A stretch of DNA of 38,277 nt from the NCBI GenBank assembly GCA_024244665.1, contig JAAEOI010000317.1, positions 1 through 38,277 on the forward strand, in the 5' to 3' direction. The notes beneath the pieces are model-generated. The model searched no databases. It saw nothing but the letters and a program-made list of their open reading frames with translations, and was not told where the DNA came from. The number at the start of each line of letters is the position of its first letter. The first letter of the stretch is position 1. The translations under genes were made by a program, and so were the position numbers. The DNA is from Bacteroidota bacterium (GTDB lineage: Bacteria; Bacteroidota; Bacteroidia; Bacteroidales; GCA-2748055). Positions 1 to 6,320 of this stretch are shown here, piece after piece.

Positions 1-264
1 AATATTCAGAATACCAAAGGTTTTAATGTCCAGCTGTTTGCTGAAATAGCTGTAGATAGTGGTTATCAGTATCCCGACTCCACCCGAAATCATGATAGCC
101 AGGGGGACTCTCTCCACATCAAAGGACTCCAAAAACATGACATTCCCGACAAGTTCCAGTACTCCTGTAAAGAGTCCGGTACATCCGGCCTGAACCATCA
201 GGGCAATGATCATCGGCCGGTTGCCGGTATCAATCTGTAACAATTTGCCGAGTCCTGTCTTCAT
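1..264 (-). CDS. Integral membrane protein, N-terminal part only (transporter-like)
   Basis: An open frame begins at an ATG at 264 and runs off the left edge, giving 88 residues without a stop. The visible part starts MKTGLGKLLQID, followed by hydrophobic stretches at about residues 18-35 (PMIIALMVQAGCTGLF) and 54-72 (VPLAIMISGGVGILITTIY), which look like the first two membrane helices of a polytopic inner-membrane protein. The spacing suggests an MFS or nucleotide-translocase-like carrier, but this is a guess from topology and no substrate motif is visible. It is divergent from the gene at 309, with about 45 bp between the starts. A real gene is likely; the family is uncertain. Confidence 0.55.
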   Translation of the reverse strand, partial: MKTGLGKLLQIDTGNRPMIIALMVQAGCTGLFTGVLELVGNVMFLESFDVERVPLAIMISGGVGILITTIYSYFSKQLDIKTFGILNI

Positions 265-308
265 GGTACACAATTACGCGAATAATTCAACACCTTTTAC
301 AAGAATTA

Positions 309-953
309 ATGAACAGGAACCGAAGCTCCGGGCTAGCTTATAGAAGGGAAATCCGTAAATTCGCAGAAGTGTCTGTATCTTCAAGTATAATCCTAGTGGG
401 AGAGTATGGTGTGATGGCAGGGGGCGATGCCCTGGCCATTCCCGGCCACCACATTGATGCAAGTGTAAGGGAGCTTGTCCTGGAACAGCAGAAAGAGCAG
501 CTGGCCTGTACACAGGACTCAATCCGTGTTGTTGATTTCAGCCCATCCATGATCCCGGGAGATTATTGGCTTTTTCTCCTGGACTCGGGGGAACGCTTTG
601 AAACGGGATCTGTACTAAAACATTTCCAGGAGGAGATGAGCATAAGTGGATTTTCCTTCTCGATCCGGAACGAATACCTGGTGATCAATCAAAAACTAAT
701 TGAAGTGCTTCTGAAAGAGAGGGAAGCTGATCCCGCCATGCTGTTCCGGGCCATCTCTGATTTTCAGTTCACCCACTTCAGGAGAATGATCCCCGGCAAC
801 ATGACCGATTCCTGGCTGGAAGGCCAGATCTCCAATGAGTACTACCTGAAATTAAGCGGATCGGGAGGCCCCATTATGATTGGAATCACACATGAGACCT
901 CAAAGGAGACTCTGGAGCAGAGATGGGGTGAGAAGCTCACCTGGATTGAATAA
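309..953 (+). CDS. GHMP-kinase-like protein, short form without the ATP loop
   Basis: The 214-residue product resembles the mevalonate-kinase-like GHMP kinases of Bacteroidota. The N-terminal segment (about residues 27-45, ILVGEYGVMAGGDALAIPG) matches the family's opening strand. The segment WLFLLDSGERFETG (about 87-100) resembles the central GHMP strand, and KLSGSGGPIMIGIT (about 180-193) resembles the C-terminal glycine-rich strand. The phosphate-binding loop (P-x3-GLGSS type) expected between the first two segments is absent, and the protein is about 90 residues shorter than the usual roughly 300. Reading continues in one frame across the gap, so this looks like an in-frame deletion rather than a frameshift. 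It may be a non-catalytic relic or a remodelled protein. The start at 309 is the only upstream ATG; the first 20 residues are unlike the family. Similarity is judged by eye. Confidence 0.5.
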   Translation: MNRNRSSGLAYRREIRKFAEVSVSSSIILVGEYGVMAGGDALAIPGHHIDASVRELVLEQQKEQLACTQDSIRVVDFSPSMIPGDYWLFLLDSGERFETGSVLKHFQEEMSISGFSFSIRNEYLVINQKLIEVLLKEREADPAMLFRAISDFQFTHFRRMIPGNMTDSWLEGQISNEYYLKLSGSGGPIMIGITHETSKETLEQRWGEKLTWIE

Positions 954-974
954 GGTATACCCATAAGATTCTAA

Positions 975-1002
975 AACCCCATCCGCAACTGCGAATGGGG
1001 TT
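975..1002. terminator. Hairpin between convergent genes
   Basis: The sequence forms an inverted repeat: AACCCCAT and CCGC pair with GCGA and ATGGGGTT around a short AACT loop, with one mismatch. It lies between the stop of the gene at 309-953 (plus) and the stop of the gene at 1040-2155 (minus), where a bidirectional terminator is expected. There is no strong T-run on either side, so termination strength is uncertain. Confidence 0.55.
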
Positions 1003-1039
1003 ATGATCTCATTAGGGATAACCCTTTTATCCTGAAATC

Positions 1040-2155
1040 CTATTGAAACAGGATCTCCAGGCTGGCAATGTCTGCCGGGTTATAGGGGGTAAGCAGGGCA
1101 ATCCTCTCCACCAGCGGGATGAACTCATCACCTGGAGCTTCTCCACCCTGGATAAATCCATGATTGTTAAAATACCCGGGAGCACCGGCGTTGGCCAGCC
1201 AGGCGTTCAGTATCTCATCACTGGCATGGGGCCAGATAGTCTTCACCTCATTATAGAGCACTTTGTAGATGCTGTTCTCCTCCAGCAGCACCTCCCTGCT
1301 ATCAGAATCAATACTACTCAGGGGCAGTCCCAGCTCAACCACTGCAATATCCTCAGTTTTTGATCCCGAGGCCACAAACGCCCAGTTATAACCCACCTTC
1401 TCGGTAAGGAACTTGGCATTGGGATGACTGGAGTTTCCTAATACATCCACCTGGTCGCCCTTCTGGCCTACAAACATCTTCATGCCGTCCATGGAGAAGG
1501 GTGCCAACAGCGGATCAATGTCAGGCAGACCGGCAATGGAGATGATCATATGGCGGTCATATCCCCGGTCACTGGCTCCGCTGTAATCGATCCGGTACAT
1601 GGCTGAGGCCCAGCGTCTATCATTGCTGTGATCCAGGTTGTAAGGTTTAATCAGGGTAATTCCCTCTGCCGGGAACCTGTGGTTCCAGAAGATCTGCATC
1701 CCCTTGCCACCATCTTCATTCCCCTCCGATTCGGCATCGGTGATTGTCAGGCCGTACTCCCATGTACGCCCCTCAAACTCAGGAGACTCCACCACCACCA
1801 GGTTTTTAATACGTCCGTCATCTTCACTCTCATAAATGACGGTTTTAACCATATCGATGTTGTATACCTTGATGGCTCTGATCACATGCCTGGTGATCCG
1901 GCCGGCATGGTCACCCGTATGAATAAAAAATCTGAGGTGACGGTAAATTTCACGGCCCTTCAGGGTATCGACTGCCACGGCGCTTTTGAACAAGGAAACA
2001 TCTTCAGAGAGAGCTGCCGGGATCTCCACGGTAAGCTCATCGGGAAGAATGGAATCCTCAACTTCGGGTCCCTTCTCAAACGTGTTTTCACAGGCAGTGA
2101 AAAACAGAACACCTATCAGTAGTGTAACGAAACTGTAAAATGATAACTTTTTCAT
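1040..2155 (-). CDS. Exported lipoprotein of unknown function
   Basis: The 371-residue product begins MKKLSFYSFVTLL and has a hydrophobic signal segment ending in a lipobox (LFFTAC, Cys22), so it should be lipid-anchored in the envelope. I do not recognise the mature domain. It is rich in Asp and Glu, has few Cys, and ends with a segment containing ILNAWLANAGAPGYFNNHG. The start at 2155 is supported by the signal peptide directly after the ATG. The nearest gene upstream in the same direction is another lipoprotein (2376-2990), but a gap of about 220 bp argues for separate transcription. The gap carries the TACCCCTATGC motif (2215-2225) that also precedes the FecR gene. It ends convergently with the GHMP-like gene. 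Confidence 0.75.
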   Translation of the reverse strand: MKKLSFYSFVTLLIGVLFFTACENTFEKGPEVEDSILPDELTVEIPAALSEDVSLFKSAVAVDTLKGREIYRHLRFFIHTGDHAGRITRHVIRAIKVYNIDMVKTVIYESEDDGRIKNLVVVESPEFEGRTWEYGLTITDAESEGNEDGGKGMQIFWNHRFPAEGITLIKPYNLDHSNDRRWASAMYRIDYSGASDRGYDRHMIISIAGLPDIDPLLAPFSMDGMKMFVGQKGDQVDVLGNSSHPNAKFLTEKVGYNWAFVASGSKTEDIAVVELGLPLSSIDSDSREVLLEENSIYKVLYNEVKTIWPHASDEILNAWLANAGAPGYFNNHGFIQGGEAPGDEFIPLVERIALLTPYNPADIASLEILFQ

Positions 2156-2214
2156 GATTTCTGATTTTTAGTGAATATGATTCATTCACTGGTATCACAC
2201 AGAAACCCCCACTC

Positions 2215-2225
2215 TACCCCTATGC
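2215..2225 (-). promoter_or_regulatory. GCATAGGGGTA motif upstream of lipoprotein gene
   Basis: On the minus strand this reads GCATAGGGGTA, preceded by TACTT and followed by GAG. The same 11 bases, in the context TACAA-motif-AAG, occur at 10073-10083 just ahead of the FecR gene. Here the motif lies 60-70 bp upstream of the ATG at 2155. Its presence in two 5' leaders on the same strand suggests a leader or promoter element, possibly recognised in an ECF-sigma-dependent way. That role is inference. Confidence 0.35.
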
Positions 2226-2375
2226 AAGTATGAAAATTTATTACGGAAGCCTCTATTCGGCTGGTACACTGTACCTTTAAGAAACAGAGAATGATCAGAC
2301 TATCGAAGAGAACCGTACAATTTATTAAGGAAGTAGCTCAATCCAACCCTGACTCCCTCCACCCATTTAATGATC

Positions 2376-2990
2376 TTACGTATGTGATCCCAATGTAATA
2401 AAATCCTCTATTGTGGTAACCTGGAGCATGCTCAAAGGGCTGAAAAGGTCAAACCAGAACACTTCCCCGATCTCCTTCAGCCAGTCCACTAGGATCTCCG
2501 CCTCACGGGAGTCGTTCAATTGCTCCCAGTCGCCCGAGCTGGCAAGGAAGACATACTGGTACATATCCCTGTCAGAATCATAGAGGTAACATGATAGCAC
2601 AGAGCTGCCTGCATCGGCCATCACATTCTGTGATTTTAATATCTCGCCATCGGCTGCTCCCGGAATAAGGCCAACATAATGATCCAGATCATTGGCTTCA
2701 ATGCTCCCGATGAGTAATTCGGTTTGCGAAAGATTATGGATAAGATCCTCAGCGCTGATATACCCTGTGGAGTCGGGCAGCCTGAAATCGTCCGGGAGGT
2801 CATACCTTCGCACATCACCATCTGCATTAATAAGCCAGCCATGCTCCGAATACGACCATGCATAATTCACATAACGGTACTCAAAAAACACAGGTTGATC
2901 TTCGGGAGCCTCGTACTCCTTCTCACACCCCGCCAGCAGAAGCACTCCTGCCATTAACACAACTACCAATAATCTATATACCATTTCCAT
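2376..2990 (-). CDS. Small exported lipoprotein of unknown function
   Basis: The product is 204 residues and starts MEMVYRLLVVVLMAGVLLLAG, with a lipobox ending at Cys22 (LAGC) followed by EKEYEAPED. I do not recognise the mature domain; it is acidic and rich in Tyr and Trp, with the segment YRYVNYAWSYSEHGWLINADG near the N-terminus. The frame stays open upstream to 3305, but that extension would translate the heptanucleotide repeat and the antisense of the DUF5916 gene. The start at 2990 is preferred because it puts the signal peptide at the N-terminus and has an AGGA a few bases upstream. The repeat tract at 3001-3076 lies directly upstream, in the promoter or leader. Confidence 0.7.
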   Translation of the reverse strand: MEMVYRLLVVVLMAGVLLLAGCEKEYEAPEDQPVFFEYRYVNYAWSYSEHGWLINADGDVRRYDLPDDFRLPDSTGYISAEDLIHNLSQTELLIGSIEANDLDHYVGLIPGAADGEILKSQNVMADAGSSVLSCYLYDSDRDMYQYVFLASSGDWEQLNDSREAEILVDWLKEIGEVFWFDLFSPLSMLQVTTIEDFITLGSHT

Positions 2991-3000
2991 TTTTTTCCTA

Positions 3001-3076
3001 GGTACTGAGTACTGAGTACTGTCTACTGAGTACTGTGTACTGTCTACTGAGTACTGTCTACTGAGTACTGTGTACT
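3001..3076. repeat. Heptanucleotide tandem repeat, locus 1
   Basis: Read on the minus strand the tract is a run of 7-bp units: AGTACTC, AGTAGAC and AGTACAC, about eleven in a row. It sits between the divergent starts of the lipoprotein gene (2990) and the DUF5916 gene (3158). The same heptamer family recurs at 5388-5480 and, as 21-bp super-units, inside lysS at 28024-28138. There are no unique spacers, so it is not a CRISPR array. Confidence 0.9.
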
Positions 3077-3157
3077 GCAAAGATGCCTCTGGCATCGCCA
3101 TGGTTGCTTGGCTGGAGAACAAATTTACCGTAAATTGATGTCTTTCAATTAAACAGT

Positions 3158-5398
3158 TTGTCTTTGAATTACTTAACCCCAAGGTTCGTATTCTGTTCTC
3201 TCGGTTGTTTTCTCCTTCATACTGGGCTGTTCTCCCAGGAAAGGTGGGTGGTCCCCAGACTGGAATCAGATCTTGTATTTGACGGTGTTCCCGATGAGGC
3301 CGCATGGGAAAAGATCCAGGCCTTTCCCATGAGCACCTTTATTCCCACCTTCGGCCTGGAGCCTGAAGAGGAGTCTGTCATCAAACTTTCCTATGATGAT
3401 CAGTACCTCTATCTGGGAGGGATGATGTATGTTTCAGATCCGGATATGGTCAGGGCTTTTGGGAAAAAACGGGATCTGATCTCGGAGTCATGCGACTGGC
3501 TGGGAATCAGTATCGACTCCTATAACGACAAGGAGAATTCCCTGCTTTTCTTTACCAATCCCAATGGTATCAGAATGGATGGCACCATCATGAATGATGG
3601 TACCCCGGCGGGGGATATCGAACCCATAAACCTGAACTGGAACACCTTCTGGGATGTTAAATCATCCTACAACACCAGGGGCTGGTATACCGAGATAAGG
3701 ATCCCCCTCTCCAGTCTCAGGTTCCAGGAATCTGACAATAAGATCATCATGGGGATCAATGTGTTTCGATGGCTGCCGGCCAAAAACGAAGGATCCATTT
3801 ATCCCCGGACGCCCTATGACTGGGGACCCTATAGCAACATGAAACCTTCTGTTTATGCGGAAGTGGAGTTTGAGAACCTCCATCCAAAAAAACCCCTCTA
3901 CATCAACCCCTACCTGTTGGCCGGTTTTGACCAGTTCAATAAACTGAACAGCACTGAAACTTCATACGATTACTCGGAGGATATTATTTTTGAGCCCGGG
4001 CTCGATATCAAATACGGGATCAATCCGAATACAACGCTCGATCTGACATTCAATACCGACTTTGCGCAGGTGGAGGCTGATGATCAGCAATTCAACCTGA
4101 CCCGTTTCAGCTTGGTTTTCCCCGAGAAAAGACAGTTTTTCCTGGAACGGAGCAGTATTTTTGATTTTGGCCTGGGGGGCCCCAACAACCTCTTCTACAG
4201 CCGGCGGATAGGTTTGCATGAGGGTGAGCCGGTAAGAATATGGGGTGGAGCCAGGCTCAACAGCCGGGTAAAAGATTGGGACATTGGCCTCCTGAATTTA
4301 CAAACTGCATCACTGGATGAGCTCCCATCGGAAAATTTCGGAGCCTTCCGGGTAAAAAAGAGGATATTGAACGACTACTCCTATACCGGGGGTATGCTCA
4401 CCTCAAGGATCGGGGTGGACGGATCCTACAACATTGCCTATGGTCTTGATGCGGTACTCCGCCTGTTCGGGGACGATTACCTGACGGTGAGGTGGGCCCA
4501 GACCTTCAGCGACAGCACCAGAAACAACCCCCTGTCACTGGACCCCACCCGCTTCCTGGTCTCCTGGGAGAAAAGGAAGCAGGAGGGCTTTACCTATAAT
4601 CTCCTCTTCACCCGGTCGGGAACTGACTTTGAACCCGGGATCGGACTTGAAATCTTCCAGAACTATTATGCCAGTGCCGAAATCCTGAGTTACATGTGGA
4701 TCTCACCGGGAGAGTCGCCGCTGCAGGACCACAATATTTCACTCACCAATTATCATCTCAATGATGTAAGCAGCGGCAATCTGCTTACCTGGCGTTCAAG
4801 CCCGGGATGGACATTCACATCCAAGGGGGCCTGGACGGGATCCCTTACCCTGATCTACAATTATGAAAACCTGGTGGAGGATTTTGAGATCCTGGATCCG
4901 GTGGTGGTCCCCATCGGCAAATACCACTTTGTGAACACCAGCCTGATGCTTAAGACGCCCGGGAAGAATCAGGTGAGTGCACTTTTTTTATTCGAAGGGG
5001 GCGGGTTTTACGACGGACTTAAATTCTCTCCTTCGGTGGAGCCCTCCCTGAAATTTGGTGCTTCCCTTGAGTTGGGTGGAATATATCGCTTCGACCATGT
5101 GAGGTTCCCTGACCGAAACCAGTCTCTCAATAACCACATTGCCGGAGTCAGAGCCCTCTTTATGCTCTCAACAAAAATCTCCTTTTCTGCCTTCCTGCAG
5201 TACAATACTGCCATTGAGAAGGTGATAGCCAATTTTCGTTTCCGCTACAATCCGCGTGAAGGAACCGACCTCTACCTTGTCTATAACGAGGGACGCAACA
5301 CATACCTGCAACGGGAAACCCCCAATCTTCCACCCTACGATCAGCGAAACATCACACTTAAATTCAGCTACACCTTCAGACTCTCCCCTGAGTACTGA
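3158..5398 (+). CDS. DUF5916 outer-membrane protein with CBM9-like N-terminal domain
   Basis: The 746-residue product has a signal-peptide-like N-terminus (FCSLGCFLLHTGLFSQ). A CBM9/DOMON-like beta-sandwich follows (about residues 35-235, with FDGVPDEAAWEKI and WYTEIRIPLSSLRF), then the DUF5916 beta-barrel region. The diagnostic DUF5916 stretch is at about 300-333 (TDFAQVEADDQQFNLTRFS, then FPEKRQFFLE). The family is common in Bacteroidota and its function is unknown; an outer-membrane location is inferred from the C-terminal barrel pattern. No ATG is suitably placed: TTG at 3158 (or 3164) is the only start that keeps the signal peptide. The next in-frame ATG is about 60 residues in, inside the sandwich. 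The stop codon lies in the heptamer tract at the 3' end, so the last residues (PEY) are encoded by repeat DNA. Confidence 0.9.
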   Translation: MSLNYLTPRFVFCSLGCFLLHTGLFSQERWVVPRLESDLVFDGVPDEAAWEKIQAFPMSTFIPTFGLEPEEESVIKLSYDDQYLYLGGMMYVSDPDMVRAFGKKRDLISESCDWLGISIDSYNDKENSLLFFTNPNGIRMDGTIMNDGTPAGDIEPINLNWNTFWDVKSSYNTRGWYTEIRIPLSSLRFQESDNKIIMGINVFRWLPAKNEGSIYPRTPYDWGPYSNMKPSVYAEVEFENLHPKKPLYINPYLLAGFDQFNKLNSTETSYDYSEDIIFEPGLDIKYGINPNTTLDLTFNTDFAQVEADDQQFNLTRFSLVFPEKRQFFLERSSIFDFGLGGPNNLFYSRRIGLHEGEPVRIWGGARLNSRVKDWDIGLLNLQTASLDELPSENFGAFRVKKRILNDYSYTGGMLTSRIGVDGSYNIAYGLDAVLRLFGDDYLTVRWAQTFSDSTRNNPLSLDPTRFLVSWEKRKQEGFTYNLLFTRSGTDFEPGIGLEIFQNYYASAEILSYMWISPGESPLQDHNISLTNYHLNDVSSGNLLTWRSSPGWTFTSKGAWTGSLTLIYNYENLVEDFEILDPVVVPIGKYHFVNTSLMLKTPGKNQVSALFLFEGGGFYDGLKFSPSVEPSLKFGASLELGGIYRFDHVRFPDRNQSLNNHIAGVRALFMLSTKISFSAFLQYNTAIEKVIANFRFRYNPREGTDLYLVYNEGRNTYLQRETPNLPPYDQRNITLKFSYTFRLSPEY

Positions 5399-5480
5399 GT
5401 ACTGTCCACTGAGTACTGAGTACTGAGTACTGTCCACTGAGTACTGTCCACTGAGTACTGAGTTCTGAGTTCTGAGTTCT
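5388..5480. repeat. Heptanucleotide tandem repeat, locus 2
   Basis: On the minus strand the tract reads as thirteen consecutive 7-bp units: three AGAACTC, then AGTACTC alternating irregularly with AGTGGAC. It begins inside the last codons of the DUF5916 gene, supplies that gene's TGA stop, and runs up to the stop of the DUF4249 gene at 5479. With locus 1 it brackets the DUF5916 gene. The array differs in unit order from locus 1, so the two are not a simple recent duplication. Confidence 0.9.
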
Positions 5481-6318
5481 ATTTTAACACCACCGTATCA
5501 CGGATCACTTCGGCAGCGGTAAAGTATCCTATGGAACTCCCTGTCAGGTTGTTGCGTGCATTGCCCGGAAGAACGTCATAGACCCCGCCCCGCCAGTCGG
5601 TTTCGGAGAGCATACCCCGCAGAAACTCTTCATATTCCCGGGAGACCGACTCTTTTTCCCTGTAAACAATGGTTCCCGGGGGGAAACGGACGTGTTCCCG
5701 GTCGGGGGCAAAGATGTGATTTACATCCACAGATCCCAGAGTGTAATGATAGATCAGGGCGTGGGTATCTTCCGGGGGAAGGGTATCGTAGCCCGGCACA
5801 TGGCTCCAGTCCAGCTCCAAACGGATAACAGCCGGTCCGTTCTGATCGGTGATATGGACTTCATACAGGGGTGGATTCTCCTGCACCCGGAAGGGACGCA
5901 TGTTGGGAAAGGGCAACACCTCTCTCATAAATGCAATTGCAGTAATCCGCATCTCCCTGTACCGGATACGAAGCTGGTAACCCCTGTTTACCTCCCCGGC
6001 AAAACCGGGATCGGTCAGGTAGACCCCCGGCCGGGATGGATCCTCGGTGAGTGAATGGATCTCTCTTCCGTCATTGATGACAACCACTGCCCCCCTTACC
6101 GCTTCGGGCTGGGTATTGATTTCATAAACCGGCCATGTGAGGATCACCTCATGGGACTTCACTTCGTTTGTGATTTTCCCCTCCACCACCATTACATCCA
6201 CCTCCTGGTACTCAAGCTCCCAGCCGATCTTCTCGGTACAGGATCCTGCCAGGAGGAAAAGCAGCAGGGAAATTCCGGCTCGGCGAATCTTGAGAATATG
6301 TGGATCGGGCAGTTTCAT
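5479..6318 (-). CDS. DUF4249 family lipoprotein
   Basis: The 279-residue product has a lipobox signal peptide (hydrophobic LLLFLLAGS, Cys27) after a basic N-terminus. The mature part begins with VVEGKITNEVKSHEVILT and continues VRGAVVVINDG, the pattern of DUF4249, a Bacteroidota family usually encoded next to a TonB-dependent receptor. It starts 2 bp after the stop of the receptor gene (TGA-AC-ATG), so the two are surely cotranscribed. By analogy with neighbours of other receptors it may be a surface-exposed partner of the transporter, but the ligand is unknown. The family may extend somewhat further at the C-terminus; this copy ends near the repeat tract (RDTVVLK then stop), so a slight truncation is possible. 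Confidence 0.8.
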   Translation of the reverse strand: MKLPDPHILKIRRAGISLLLFLLAGSCTEKIGWELEYQEVDVMVVEGKITNEVKSHEVILTWPVYEINTQPEAVRGAVVVINDGREIHSLTEDPSRPGVYLTDPGFAGEVNRGYQLRIRYREMRITAIAFMREVLPFPNMRPFRVQENPPLYEVHITDQNGPAVIRLELDWSHVPGYDTLPPEDTHALIYHYTLGSVDVNHIFAPDREHVRFPPGTIVYREKESVSREYEEFLRGMLSETDWRGGVYDVLPGNARNNLTGSSIGYFTAAEVIRDTVVLK

Positions 6319-6320
6319 GT

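Noticed and set aside
2263..2275. GGTAC-ACT-GTACC hairpin
   Set aside because: A 5-bp stem without a T-run is expected by chance.
3001..3076. CRISPR array
   Set aside because: The units are 7 bp in direct tandem with no unique spacers and no cas genes nearby.
2991..3305. N-terminal extension of the lipoprotein gene through the heptamer repeat
   Set aside because: The extended frame would put the signal peptide in the middle of the protein and translate repeat and antisense DNA.
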